Assembly: GCA_012519065.1 (NCBI GenBank)
Contig: JAAYQV010000033.1
Location: forward strand, 1-45,978
DNA from: Phytoplasma sp.
Lineage (GTDB): Bacteria; Bacillota_I; Bacilli_A; Acholeplasmatales; Acholeplasmataceae
Length of the DNA: 45,978 bases
Direction: 5' to 3'
Shown here: one piece after another, positions 23,210-32,170 of the stretch
Layout: each line of letters starts with the position of its first letter
Position numbering within the stretch: the first letter of the stretch is position 1
Made by a program: the position numbers and the translations under genes
The notes under the pieces: generated by a model
The model's database searches: none
What the model was told of the DNA's origin: nothing
The model's input: only the letters and a program-made list of their open reading frames with translations

Positions 23210-24301
23210 CTACTCTCCCTTTTTTAAATACTCATTGATGAATTGATCTATTTCACCATCCATCACTTGATCTATTTGAGATACCTCAAAGTTAGTTCTA
23301 TGGTCTTTTACCATTTGGTATGGATGAAAAACATATGATCTAATTTGAGATCCCCAACCGATATCTTTTTGTTCACCTTTGATATTTGAAAGTTCTTCTT
23401 CTTTTTTTCTTATTTCTTCTTGTATCAGTCGTGATTTTAAAATAGACATTGCTGTTTCTCTGTTTTTGATTTGACTTCTTTCATTTTGACAGGTGACAAC
23501 AATCCCGGTTGGTAGATGGGTGATTCTTACTGCAGAGTCTGTTGTATTAACTGATTGACCGCCTGCCCCACTACTTCTATATACGTCTACTTTAATATCT
23601 TCATCTTTAATATCTATATTAACTGCATCATCTATTTCAGGCATTACATCGCATGATACAAATGATGTATGTCTTCTAGCGTTTGAATCAAATGGTGATA
23701 TCCTAACTAAACGATGTACACCGCGTTCTGCTTTTAGATATCCATAAGCAAAAGGTCCTCTAATGGCCATTGTAACGCTTTTAATCCCTGCTTCTTCACC
23801 ATCTTGATAGTCTAGTATTTCTACTTTAAATTTTTTTCTTTGAGCATATCTTTGATACATTCTAAACAGCATTTCACACCAGTCTTGTGACTCAGTACCT
23901 CCGGCGCCAGAATGTAGAATTAAGATGGCATTATTAGGATCATATTCATCACTTAATAAAACTTCTATTTCAAAGGACTTAATAGTTTTTGATAGTTTTT
24001 CTATATCAGTTTCTAATAAAAACCATTCTTCTGTTTGTTCTTCACTCAGTTCAAACCAATCAATTAAATTATCATAATCTTGTTTGATTTTTTTAATAGT
24101 GTCTAAGGTTGATTGGATTTGATTAGCTTCTTGAGTTACTTTTTTTGCTTGACTGGTATTATTCCAAAAAAGCGGGTCATGCATACTTTCATTTAAACTT
24201 AAAAGACGTGCTTGTTGTTCTTCTATGTTGATTGCTTTTTCTAATGCATCAATGCTTATTTTAAATTGTTCTAATGTTTTGTTTACTTCATATCTTTCCA
24301 T
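23210..24301 (-). CDS. prfB: Peptide chain release factor 2, uninterrupted frame
   Basis: RF2 ends translation at UAA and UGA. It has 363 residues with the GGQ peptidyl-hydrolysis motif (SGAGGQSVN) and the stop-reading SPF tripeptide (RISPFDSNARR). In most bacteria prfB carries an in-frame UGA at about codon 25 and needs a programmed +1 shift. Here the corresponding region (LEKAINIEEQQARL) reads straight through, with no UGA and no internal Shine-Dalgarno slip site. The gene is 18 bases after secA, the same order as in B. subtilis. Its presence shows that UGA is a stop codon in this organism. Confidence 0.97.
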   Translation of the reverse strand: MERYEVNKTLEQFKISIDALEKAINIEEQQARLLSLNESMHDPLFWNNTSQAKKVTQEANQIQSTLDTIKKIKQDYDNLIDWFELSEEQTEEWFLLETDIEKLSKTIKSFEIEVLLSDEYDPNNAILILHSGAGGTESQDWCEMLFRMYQRYAQRKKFKVEILDYQDGEEAGIKSVTMAIRGPFAYGYLKAERGVHRLVRISPFDSNARRHTSFVSCDVMPEIDDAVNIDIKDEDIKVDVYRSSGAGGQSVNTTDSAVRITHLPTGIVVTCQNERSQIKNRETAMSILKSRLIQEEIRKKEEELSNIKGEQKDIGWGSQIRSYVFHPYQMVKDHRTNFEVSQIDQVMDGEIDQFINEYLKKGE

Positions 24302-24319
24302 CTTAAAAACTCACCTTCA

Positions 24320-26782
24320 TTATGCCCAAGGAACATTTTTGCCTCGATGTTTTCTAACTCTTTGTTTTCTTGGTGCATTGGATTCACCATCATTGGTGCG
24401 TGTCCCTTTTACAACTGCTTCACGTGTAATATTGACTTGAATTCTTGCCATTACAGCATATTTTGTTACATCTTTAGCAATGTTATAAATCATTTCATCA
24501 AACAATCTTTTTCCTTCTTGTTGATAGATGATTAAAGGGTTTTGTTGCCCGTAGGCTTGCAGTCTAACTCCTTGGCGTAATTCACTCATGATATCAATGT
24601 GTCTCATCCAATACGTATCAATCATACGTAACATAATAACTTTTAAAAATTCGTTATATACTTCAGGTGGAGTTGTTTCTTTTTTAATTTCTAGTTCTTT
24701 TAATGCTTTTTGTCTAATATGTTCTACTAGTTCTTTTTCATCTAATTGTTCTAATATTTTAATATCAAATGTATCTTTATAAAATAATGTATTTTCTAGA
24801 TGTTGAATGAGTCCTTCATCGTTGATATCATACTTATTTCTTCCAACTTCTACAATAAATGGTGCCACTTCTGATTCAATGCTTTCATTGATCATTTTAA
24901 TGACTTTGTCTTCAATTGAAGGTAGGGTTAGTACATCTCTTCTTTGTTCATAAATAATTTCTCTTTGAATACGTAAGACATCATCGTATTTTAAAACGTT
25001 CTTACGAGCATCATAGTTATTTGCCTCAATTCTCTTTTGAGCGTTTGTAACAAATTTAGATAACATTTTAGATTGTAAAGGTACGCCAGGTCCGTTAACC
25101 TTTTTCATAGTTTCAACAATAGATCTGAATCTATCTCCTGTAAATCTTATCAGTAGTTCATCTTCACCTGAAACAAAGAATTTTGAATACCCTGGATCTC
25201 CTTGTCTTCCCGCACGACCACGCAATTGATTATCAATACGTCTAGATTCATGTCTTTCTGTTCCTAAAACAGCTAGTCCACCTAGTTCTTTAACACCTTC
25301 ACCTAATTTGATGTCCGTCCCACGACCGGCCATATTGGTTGCGATTGTCACAGAACCTTTTAATCCTGCTTTGGCAATGATTTCAGCTTCTCTTTCATGG
25401 TTTTTAGCGTTTAATATTTCATGTGGAATACGGTTTTTTCTTAAAAGTAATGAAATTTCTTCTGAGGTTTCAACTGCAACAGTACCAATAAGAAGTGGTT
25501 GTCCTTTTTCGTGTCTTTCTTTGACTTCTTGTAATAAAGCTTCAAATTTTTCTTCCTTTGTTGCATAAAGTAAATCGGTACTATCTTCTCTGATTACTGG
25601 TAAATTGGTAGGAATTTCGATAACTTCCATGTTATAAATATCTCTAAATTCATCTTCTTCTGTTTTTGCTGTACCCGTCATTCCAGATAGTTTTTTATAC
25701 ATTCTAAAAAAGTTTTGGTATGTAATTGTTGCAACTGTTACAGTTTCTTTTTTAATTTCTACATTTTCTTTAGCTTCGATGGCTTGATGTAGTCCTTCAC
25801 TAAATTGTCGACCTCTTAAAATACGGCCTGTAAATTGGTCTACAATTAAAACTTCGTTGTTATCAACCACATATTCTTTATCTTTAGACATAATATAGTT
25901 TGCTCTAAGTGCATTGTTAATATGATGTAATAAGGAAACATATCTTAAGTCATAAAGGTTAGAGATTTGGAAAACAGATTCGGCTTTGTTAATGCCTTCT
26001 TCTGTTAACTCAATGGTTTTTGATTCTATATCAATGATGAATTCCTCTTTTTTAAGTGATTTAACAAATCTATCTGCTTGTTGATATAGATTTTGAGTAT
26101 TTTTAGCGCCTCCAGAAATAATTAATGGGGTTCTTGCCTCATCAATTAAAATAGAGTCTACCTCATCTATGATCGCATAATTATATCCTCTTTGAGCAAC
26201 CATATCTTTAGCATATAAAACCATATGATCTCTTAAGTAGTCAAATCCTAATTCACTGTTAGTAGAATATAATATATCTGAAGCATAGGCCTCTTTTTTC
26301 TGTTCGCTATCAAGATCTCTTAGGTTTAAGCCAACTGTTAACCCTAAAAAGCGGAAAATATCACCAATTTCTCCTTCTGCCTCTCTTTTAGCAAGGTACT
26401 CATTGACTGTTACAATATGAACACCTTCATTGTTTAAAGCGTTTAAATATGCTGGCATAACTGATGTTAAAGTTTTACCTTCACCGGTTTTCATTTCTGC
26501 AATGTTTCCACGATGAATAGCTATTGCTCCAAGTACTTGTACATAATATGGAGACATTTTTGTAACTCTAAAGGACGCTTCCCTAACTAAAGCAAATGCT
26601 TCTACTAATAGTTGATCTAACGTCTCTCCTTCTTGGTATCTTTTTTTAAGTTTTTCAGTATAATCTTTAATTTCTTGATCACTTAATTTTTGGATTTCTG
26701 GTTCTAATTTAAATATTTGATCTGCAATTTTTCTTGCATATTTTAATTCTTTTTTGGTTGAACTAAAAAGATTTTTTAACAT
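24320..26782 (-). CDS. secA: Protein translocase motor SecA
   Basis: This ATPase pushes preproteins through SecYEG. It has 820 residues. Walker A is in MKTGEGKT (about 98-105), the DEVD box in [17 protein letters not shown], the preprotein cross-linking domain lies between the two ATPase halves, and [10 protein letters not shown] marks motif VI. The usual C-terminal zinc-binding tail (CxCxSGx6CH) is missing: the protein ends in a basic stretch ([16 protein letters not shown]) with no cysteine. The start overlaps the nudix gene by seven bases, with GGAGAG as ribosome site. It heads the conserved secA-prfB pair. Confidence 0.98.
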   Translation of the reverse strand: MLKNLFSSTKKELKYARKIADQIFKLEPEIQKLSDQEIKDYTEKLKKRYQEGETLDQLLVEAFALVREASFRVTKMSPYYVQVLGAIAIHRGNIAEMKTGEGKTLTSVMPAYLNALNNEGVHIVTVNEYLAKREAEGEIGDIFRFLGLTVGLNLRDLDSEQKKEAYASDILYSTNSELGFDYLRDHMVLYAKDMVAQRGYNYAIIDEVDSILIDEARTPLIISGGAKNTQNLYQQADRFVKSLKKEEFIIDIESKTIELTEEGINKAESVFQISNLYDLRYVSLLHHINNALRANYIMSKDKEYVVDNNEVLIVDQFTGRILRGRQFSEGLHQAIEAKENVEIKKETVTVATITYQNFFRMYKKLSGMTGTAKTEEDEFRDIYNMEVIEIPTNLPVIREDSTDLLYATKEEKFEALLQEVKERHEKGQPLLIGTVAVETSEEISLLLRKNRIPHEILNAKNHEREAEIIAKAGLKGSVTIATNMAGRGTDIKLGEGVKELGGLAVLGTERHESRRIDNQLRGRAGRQGDPGYSKFFVSGEDELLIRFTGDRFRSIVETMKKVNGPGVPLQSKMLSKFVTNAQKRIEANNYDARKNVLKYDDVLRIQREIIYEQRRDVLTLPSIEDKVIKMINESIESEVAPFIVEVGRNKYDINDEGLIQHLENTLFYKDTFDIKILEQLDEKELVEHIRQKALKELEIKKETTPPEVYNEFLKVIMLRMIDTYWMRHIDIMSELRQGVRLQAYGQQNPLIIYQQEGKRLFDEMIYNIAKDVTKYAVMARIQVNITREAVVKGTRTNDGESNAPRKQRVRKHRGKNVPWA

Positions 26783-27246
26783 GACGACTCTCCTTGTTTT
26801 ATTGATTCTATGAAGTCTTTTAAAACGATTTGATCAATCGGTAAAATTTCTTTAAATGGTAATTCTGATATTTTAAACCATTTTAAATTCAAAACTTCAT
26901 CTGTTTGACTTATAATGTTACCTTCAAATTGAGTTAGTATATAGACTTGATTGATTAAATAACTTAAATCTCCATTAGGGTATTTAATATATATATCTTT
27001 TCCTGCATACAATTTAAAGGGTTTAAAATTTAGGCCTATAAGGCCTGTTTCTTCTTTAAGTTCTCTTTGGGCAGCCTCTAAGAAAGTTTCTTTAATTTCT
27101 AAAGCGCCTCCGTGCAATCCCCAAAGGCCATTATCTTTTCTTTGTTGTAAAAGGATTTGGTTATCTTGATAGATAATAACACCGGAACATGGCACAAAAA
27201 GTGCTTGGTTTCCTATTTGTTGTCTTATCATTTTAACATAACTCAT
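26776..27246 (-). CDS. NUDIX hydrolase
   Basis: This 156-residue cytoplasmic pyrophosphohydrolase has unknown substrate. The Nudix box is clear: [20 protein letters not shown] continues with ETG, giving the G-x5-E-x7-REUxEExGU pattern of magnesium ligands. The ATG overlaps the DUF3137 gene stop in ATGA, and the 3' end overlaps secA by seven bases. It may be an ADP-ribose or nucleotide-sanitising enzyme, but sequence alone does not decide. Confidence 0.92.
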   Translation of the reverse strand: MSYVKMIRQQIGNQALFVPCSGVIIYQDNQILLQQRKDNGLWGLHGGALEIKETFLEAAQRELKEETGLIGLNFKPFKLYAGKDIYIKYPNGDLSYLINQVYILTQFEGNIISQTDEVLNLKWFKISELPFKEILPIDQIVLKDFIESIKQGESSC

Positions 27247-28133
27247 TGACTTGACTCCTGAAATTTAGCTGAATCTAGTTTAAATTCATTGATAATGGCA
27301 GCAAAAATATCGATATCGATTAAATGTGGCTTAATGCTTTCTTCTGTTAATTTCGTATGAAATTTAGGTTCTAATGTGTTTTTGTTGTCATTAATGGCAA
27401 TGTGTAATTCATTTCCTCTAAATAAAAACGAAATATGACCTTTAAACATTTTCTCTAATGTTTGTAGCTTTTCTAGCATAGATGGTGTGATTTGGTAGAA
27501 TGCATATTGTTCAGATGTTGCGCTGATTCTAAATTTTTTGTTAAACTCAATACTTTCTGTTTCAACTTTTACTTGTTTTTTCGGCATATAAGATGCTCCA
27601 AAAAGTCCTTTTTCTACGATGCGTAATTCTTCTTTAAAGTCTCTGTTAAATCTAAAAATCATCCATCTGCCTAAAAAGTAGGTTACATACGTAGTAGTGG
27701 TGGTTTTTCCATTTGAGGTAGTTCTTAATTCTTCCATTCTAACATCACAAACTTCAAATGAAACACCTTTATATTTACCGGTAATATGATCCTCCCCTGT
27801 AAATCTATCTGCTCTTGCTGTAAGTTTAGTGCTATCAATAACACTTCTTGGAATACTTCCTTTTCGGTTATAAGTGGGTTCTTCATACATGTCAGTTAAT
27901 AAAGCAAGCATGAGTTGGTCTTTATACATGTTAGAAAACTTAGTCTTTTCTGAATGGGATAAAACAAACATTACCACTGCGATGATCATACCTATAATCA
28001 TACCGATGTAGAAATCAAAAATAAGGCTAATAATTGCAACAACTAAAAAAAAGCCCCCTATAGCGGTCATCCTTATATACTTTTTATATTGTTCTTCCCT
28101 AAGTTTTTCTAAGGTTTCTAATTTCTTTTTCAT
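27243..28133 (-). CDS. DUF3137 family membrane protein
   Basis: This 296-residue protein has a basic helical N-terminus, two adjacent transmembrane helices (about residues 21-42 and 44-60) and a large soluble domain that follows the DUF3137 pattern (KYKGVSFEVCDVRMEE, then GRWMIFRFNRDF). The biochemical role of the family is unknown. In many bacteria DUF3137 genes lie next to lemA, as here, where lemA is the next gene upstream. TAGGTGAT precedes the ATG. It is the first gene of the unit running through nudix, secA, prfB, yitT, the S41 protease and recX. Confidence 0.85.
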   Translation of the reverse strand: MKKKLETLEKLREEQYKKYIRMTAIGGFFLVVAIISLIFDFYIGMIIGMIIAVVMFVLSHSEKTKFSNMYKDQLMLALLTDMYEEPTYNRKGSIPRSVIDSTKLTARADRFTGEDHITGKYKGVSFEVCDVRMEELRTTSNGKTTTTTYVTYFLGRWMIFRFNRDFKEELRIVEKGLFGASYMPKKQVKVETESIEFNKKFRISATSEQYAFYQITPSMLEKLQTLEKMFKGHISFLFRGNELHIAINDNKNTLEPKFHTKLTEESIKPHLIDIDIFAAIINEFKLDSAKFQESSQ

Positions 28134-28149
28134 ATAATCACCTAACTTT

Positions 28150-28158
28150 ATTTTACCA
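28150..28158 (-). promoter_or_regulatory. Extended -10 promoter of the DUF3137-secA-recX operon
   Basis: The minus strand reads TGG-TAAAAT 16 bases upstream of the DUF3137 start. No convincing -35 is visible. The 128 bases between this gene and the lemA terminator otherwise show only AT-rich sequence. Confidence 0.45.
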
Positions 28159-28261
28159 CAAATGATGTTTTTTACTTATAAAATAATGAATTTCTATGAG
28201 TTTATCGTTTCCTTGGTTTTAAAATTTATTTTTTTGCTCTTTATATAGATTATATAGAAAA

Positions 28262-28284
28262 AAAAGTGAACCTCGTTCACTTTT
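28262..28284 (-). terminator. Intrinsic terminator after lemA
   Basis: A 10-bp perfect stem (AAAAGTGAAC / GTTCACTTTT) with a 3-base loop is followed by an eight-base T-run on the minus strand. It starts within the lemA stop codon. Confidence 0.92.
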
Positions 28285-28867
28285 AGAAATTAAATTCAAC
28301 GTCATTTCTTTTGATTTCTTCTGCTTCAAAGAAGTCTCTTTTAACAAATCCTTTAGCATTTGCTATGATGCTTGCAGGAAATGAAACTATTCTTTGATTA
28401 TAGAATGATACATTTGAATTATAAACTCTTCTAGCGGCTTGTAAGTTTTCTTCTACTTCAAGAGTTGCATTTTGAAGACTTAAGAAGTTCTTAGATGCTT
28501 TTAAATCAGGATACTGTTCTACAACAACGTTAACAGCTTGTAATCCTCTAGTTAATTCATTTGCGAATTCTTGTTTATCATGAATACTTGCGTTTCTAGC
28601 AGGTTGTCTCATTTCAATGATTTTTGCTAATGTTTCTGATTCATGTTTAGCATATCCCTTGGTTGCTGAAACTAGTTTTGTTAACACATCATATCTTTTT
28701 GTCAGTGCAATATCGATACTTGATTCTGACTCATCTATTTTTACTAGTGTTCTATTAAACATATTAATGGTGCCTATATACCAAGAAACGATGATCACTA
28801 ATAGTAATACCACGATACCTAAGATAACGAGTGTTACTGAAAGTGCATTAAGTAATATTGGAAACAT
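28283..28867 (-). CDS. lemA: LemA family protein
   Basis: This 194-residue protein has one N-terminal transmembrane helix (about 8-30) and a long, mostly helical, coiled-coil-like domain. The LemA pattern is visible: a helix with IDESESSIDIALTKRYDVLT, where most members read V..A...I...L.RR.DL, then LTRGLQAVNVVVEQYPDLKA and the conserved end YN..V..YN....FP..IIA...GF. The function is unknown; in Listeria a LemA peptide is displayed by mouse H2-M3. AAAGGAGG precedes the ATG. It is probably a single-gene unit, with DUF3137 next. Confidence 0.93.
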   Translation of the reverse strand: MFPILLNALSVTLVILGIVVLLLVIIVSWYIGTINMFNRTLVKIDESESSIDIALTKRYDVLTKLVSATKGYAKHESETLAKIIEMRQPARNASIHDKQEFANELTRGLQAVNVVVEQYPDLKASKNFLSLQNATLEVEENLQAARRVYNSNVSFYNQRIVSFPASIIANAKGFVKRDFFEAEEIKRNDVEFNF

Positions 28868-28908
28868 ATTCTGTTCCTCCTTTTAGTTTGTGATCTAAAT
28901 CTTATTTT

Positions 28909-28937
28909 ATTTTACACTAAATCTTTGAAAATATCAA
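28909..28937 (-). promoter_or_regulatory. Promoter of lemA inside the 3' end of metK
   Basis: A -35 TTGATA (28932-28937) and -10 TAAAAT (28909-28914) have a 17-base spacer on the minus strand. The -10 includes the metK stop codon. No terminator separates metK from lemA. Confidence 0.55.
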
Positions 28938-30051
28938 TTTTATTTGTGCGTTCCCATGTAAAATCTACATCATTACGTCCAAAGTGTCCGTAAGCTGCAG
29001 TATTTTTATAGATGGGTTTTTTTAAATCTAGATACTTAATAATACTTGCCGGTCTTAAATCAAAATGTTTTTTGATGGTTTCAAGGATTTTTTCATCAGC
29101 TACTTTTCCGGTTTTAAAAGTATCTATATAAATACCTACCGGCTCTGAAACACCAATAGCATATGAAAGTTGTATTTCACACATTTCAGCAATTTGTGAA
29201 GCTACAATGTTTTTTGCTAAATAGCGCGCCATATAAGCAGCACTTCTGTCTACTTTAGATGGATCTTTACCACTAAATGCTCCACCACCATGTCTTGAGT
29301 ATCCACCATAAGTATCTACAATAATTTTTCTTCCAGTTAAACCAGAATCTCCATGTGGACCTCCAATAACAAATCTTCCGGTTGGGTTAATAAAATATTT
29401 TGTTTTTTCAGTTAATAACTCTTTTGGCAATACTGGTAAAAAAACATGTTCCATAATTTTTTTATGTAATGTTTCTTGCGTGATGTCCTCATCATGTTGG
29501 GTAGATAAAACAACGCTATCGATATAAACAGGTTTATTTTTATCATAAGCGATGGTTACTTGTGTTTTACCATCTGGTCTTAAACCACTGATGATGCGTT
29601 CTTCTCTTACTTGAGTTAATCTTAAAGCTAGTTTGTGTGCCAAATCGATAGGTAATGGCATGTAGGTTGGCGTATCGTTTTTTGCAAAACCAAACATTAA
29701 CCCTTGGTCTCCTGCGCCTTGATCTTCTTTGTCAAGACCCATCGCTATGTCAGGTGACTGTGTATGAATTTTGTTGATGATTTCTAGATTATCATATGAA
29801 AATAAATATTCTTTTTTATCATATCCTATAGATTTAACCGTTTCTTTAACGATTTTTTCTACATTTATTTTAGCTTTGGTAGTGACTTCACCAAAGACAA
29901 TAACTGTATTGGTTGTTACCGCTGTTTCAACAGCAACTCTTGATTCTGGGTCTTGCTTTAATATTTCATCTAATATTGCATCAGAAATATTATCAGCAAC
30001 TTTGTCTGGATGTCCTTTTGTTACAGACTCACTTGAAAATAATTGATACAT
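28912..30051 (-). CDS. metK: S-adenosylmethionine synthase
   Basis: This enzyme makes SAM from methionine and ATP in the cytoplasm. It has 379 residues from the ATG at 30049-30051 ([17 protein letters not shown]), with AAGGAG six bases upstream; the frame continues 13 codons further into the leader but without a start signal. Conserved elements include [15 protein letters not shown], the P-loop-like [14 protein letters not shown] and GGGAFSGKD. Expression is controlled by the SAM-I riboswitch upstream. The absence of other methionine-pathway genes nearby suggests this is the sole S-box target in the window. Confidence 0.98.
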   Translation of the reverse strand: MYQLFSSESVTKGHPDKVADNISDAILDEILKQDPESRVAVETAVTTNTVIVFGEVTTKAKINVEKIVKETVKSIGYDKKEYLFSYDNLEIINKIHTQSPDIAMGLDKEDQGAGDQGLMFGFAKNDTPTYMPLPIDLAHKLALRLTQVREERIISGLRPDGKTQVTIAYDKNKPVYIDSVVLSTQHDEDITQETLHKKIMEHVFLPVLPKELLTEKTKYFINPTGRFVIGGPHGDSGLTGRKIIVDTYGGYSRHGGGAFSGKDPSKVDRSAAYMARYLAKNIVASQIAEMCEIQLSYAIGVSEPVGIYIDTFKTGKVADEKILETIKKHFDLRPASIIKYLDLKKPIYKNTAAYGHFGRNDVDFTWERTNKIDIFKDLV

Positions 30052-30077
30052 TTTTTTCTCCTTCTTTCTTATAAAAA

Positions 30078-30203
30078 AATAAGCTCCCAAATAAGGAAGC
30101 TTATTTCCCTTATTGATGAGTTTCCTCCTTAGTGGTGAGCACCTAATTTAAGTAGGTTGCTGCTATTTCATCGGCCACTTACGCCTCAATAGCTCTTAAT
30201 AAG
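30078..30203 (-). promoter_or_regulatory. SAM-I (S-box) riboswitch with terminator, upstream of metK
   Basis: SAM binding here ends metK transcription early. The minus strand has the S-box core in order: P1 5' strand CTTATT (30198-30203), the AAGAGC turn, a GGCCGATGAAAT core segment and GCAGCAACCT. P1 closes with AATAAG at 30109-30114. The expression platform follows: a terminator (AAATAAGCT with AGCTTATTT, 30078-30106) and a T-run. The start of the terminator region follows directly on the P1 3' strand, giving the expected antiterminator-terminator choice. Confidence 0.92.
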
Positions 30204-30237
30204 TTTGATATGAACTTTTTAAGTATAGTGCTTATTT

Positions 30238-30266
30238 ATTCTACTATATTAATATGGTTTTGTAAA
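30238..30266 (-). promoter_or_regulatory. Promoter of the metK leader
   Basis: A -35 TTTACA (30261-30266) and -10 TAGAAT (30238-30243) are 17 bases apart on the minus strand. The -35 starts three bases past the stop of the HD-GYP-like gene, with no terminator in between. Confidence 0.6.
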
Positions 30267-30268
30267 GT

Positions 30269-31564
30269 CTAAAGACCATTAAATATTTCCTTTATTTCAT
30301 TGCTATAAGTTATAAATCTTTCTTGCAGTTTATAATCAAAATAATCGGTGAGTGTTTTTGAAAAAATTTCGATACTAGCTGAATGATTTTGTGGTCTTTT
30401 ATATGGTTTTGCATTTCTTAGAGTAACATAAACATCTGCTAGTAAAATGATTTGAGAAATGATTTCAGGTTGGATTTTATTCATATCAGCTTTGAATTTT
30501 TCATCAGCTGAACCTTCATAATGTGACCTAACAATATCATCTGCTTTTTGTGCAAGCTGTAATCGTTTTGCGATTTTAGATCCTAATTGTGTTTTTTCTT
30601 TTAATTGTTGGTAAGATGTTTCATCAAAACTTATTTCTTGACTCATAATGTTACTGATCTCATCATATCGAAGATGCACTAAGGCATATTCGTTTAAGTA
30701 TTGTTTATCTTCATCTGATATATTATAATATTCAGCCAGTTTGGTTGCAATCTCTAAAACTTGATAAGCGTGCTTTTTATCTAAAAGTGTGTATGAAGAG
30801 GAAAAGACCACGGAAAACAGGTTAGTAACTATTCTTGAAAAATCATCTTGAACTTGTCTTCTTTTGATAAGTTCCTTTTTTCTTTCTTCTTGTAACTGTT
30901 GCCCTATAGAAACAATCACATAAACAACTAAATAGAAAACAATGAATAATGCCGTTCTAACTAAAATATCAACAAATTCTGGTTTGGTGAATAGTGCGGT
31001 TAAAAATTCGGCAATGCTTAGATTTTGTGATGGTATGTTATAAGTAATGACAAAATGAACGATGGTTAGAATGGTTAACATACTTAAAAATGAACTGCTC
31101 AGTAATTTTTTATCTTGATATAAGGAAATAACGACTAAAGCATAATAAATTAAAGTATATGCCGCAGTTTCTAAATATTGATTTTGTGGATATATTTTTA
31201 TATAAACCAAAATCGCTGATAGAAACATATAAAAGGCAGCAACATACATTGCTACTTGTTGTTTGGTTTGTTCTTTATCTTGTATAAGTTTTTTTAAGAC
31301 CTTATTAATCACATATGTAACTGGAAAAATCAAAACTGTTAAGAGCCAGTCACTTTGACTATTTGTTGATAATGATACAGCAAAAAAGATGGCTGTATAT
31401 AACATATTCGACATGAAAATGATATTCTTTATTACAATATTTCTTCTGTGTAATACTTCTATATCATTTGCAATATCTATACCTTCATCAAAACCAAAAA
31501 ACTTGGCAAATAAATTAAAGCCAAGGGTTTTAATACTAAGTTTTTTGGTTTTCACTTTTTTCAT
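30269..31564 (-). CDS. Membrane protein with degenerate HD-GYP-like domain
   Basis: This 431-residue protein has an N-terminal part with about six transmembrane helices (from roughly 45 to 225) followed by a short coiled linker (QQLQEERKKELIKRRQ). The C-terminal half follows the HD-GYP phosphodiesterase layout: a helix where the HD pair should be (YALVHLRYDEI), a HYEG where HHERxDGxGYP is expected, and a well-kept LADVYVTLRNAKPYKRP near the end, where active enzymes read VADVYDALTSDRPYR. The HD dyad and GYP motif are lost, so cyclic-dinucleotide hydrolysis is unlikely; a binding or scaffolding role is possible. It is last in priA-fmt-pgpA-like. The assignment is by pattern only. Confidence 0.7.
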   Translation of the reverse strand: MKKVKTKKLSIKTLGFNLFAKFFGFDEGIDIANDIEVLHRRNIVIKNIIFMSNMLYTAIFFAVSLSTNSQSDWLLTVLIFPVTYVINKVLKKLIQDKEQTKQQVAMYVAAFYMFLSAILVYIKIYPQNQYLETAAYTLIYYALVVISLYQDKKLLSSSFLSMLTILTIVHFVITYNIPSQNLSIAEFLTALFTKPEFVDILVRTALFIVFYLVVYVIVSIGQQLQEERKKELIKRRQVQDDFSRIVTNLFSVVFSSSYTLLDKKHAYQVLEIATKLAEYYNISDEDKQYLNEYALVHLRYDEISNIMSQEISFDETSYQQLKEKTQLGSKIAKRLQLAQKADDIVRSHYEGSADEKFKADMNKIQPEIISQIILLADVYVTLRNAKPYKRPQNHSASIEIFSKTLTDYFDYKLQERFITYSNEIKEIFNGL

Positions 31565-31578
31565 AAAATCACCTAGTT

Positions 31579-32157
31579 TTATTCTTCGTTGTCGATATAA
31601 TCAAAGATACTTGTCTTATGATAATCTCCTGACTCATGTGCTAATTCTTCATTTAATACTTGAGCAACTCTAGTTGAGGCCGCGGCAGCAACTGCACCTA
31701 CAATATCATCTAAGAAAGTATGGCATTTGCCCTCTTTTTTACCTTCTTCATTAAGTTTTTCTACAATACCTCGTTTACTAACATCAATTTCACCAAAGTT
31801 AGTAACCCCAATGGTTCCATAATTTCCTGCAACGTCAATCCCCATGAGTTCATCGATTCCAAATAAACCTAAATCTTCATAAAGAATATCTTGGATTGGT
31901 CCTTGAAATAAGCCTTCTTCTGCTAATCTATCTATTTCTGCAGATAGTTGGACATGATGGAAAATATCTCTAAAAGATAAAATTCTTTCAACTGACTCAA
32001 CACATAGTTCAAAAGGAATTCCTTTGGTGTATCTTGATTGTTGAGCGTGTGCTAACTCCGCAATATCATTAATGGTGACACCACGTCTTTCTAATGTTTC
32101 TTTGTTCATTTTCAGCATTTCTTGCTGAGTGAATACAAGTTTTTTTTCCTTAGCCAT
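31579..32157 (-). CDS. Phosphatidylglycerophosphatase A-related protein (YutG type)
   Basis: This 192-residue protein belongs to the PgpA/YutG family of low-G+C bacteria. Family features are RRGVTINDIAELAHAQQSRY at the start, FGIDELMGIDVAGNYGTIG and TNFGEIDVSKRG in the middle, and the conserved HTFLDDIVGAVAAAASTRVA toward the end. E. coli PgpA dephosphorylates phosphatidylglycerol phosphate; in Firmicutes the YutG-type members are less well characterised, so the enzyme role is an extrapolation. AAAGGAGAG precedes the ATG. It lies 13 bases after fmt. Confidence 0.82.
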   Translation of the reverse strand: MAKEKKLVFTQQEMLKMNKETLERRGVTINDIAELAHAQQSRYTKGIPFELCVESVERILSFRDIFHHVQLSAEIDRLAEEGLFQGPIQDILYEDLGLFGIDELMGIDVAGNYGTIGVTNFGEIDVSKRGIVEKLNEEGKKEGKCHTFLDDIVGAVAAAASTRVAQVLNEELAHESGDYHKTSIFDYIDNEE

Positions 32158-32170
32158 AATGCTCTCCTTT

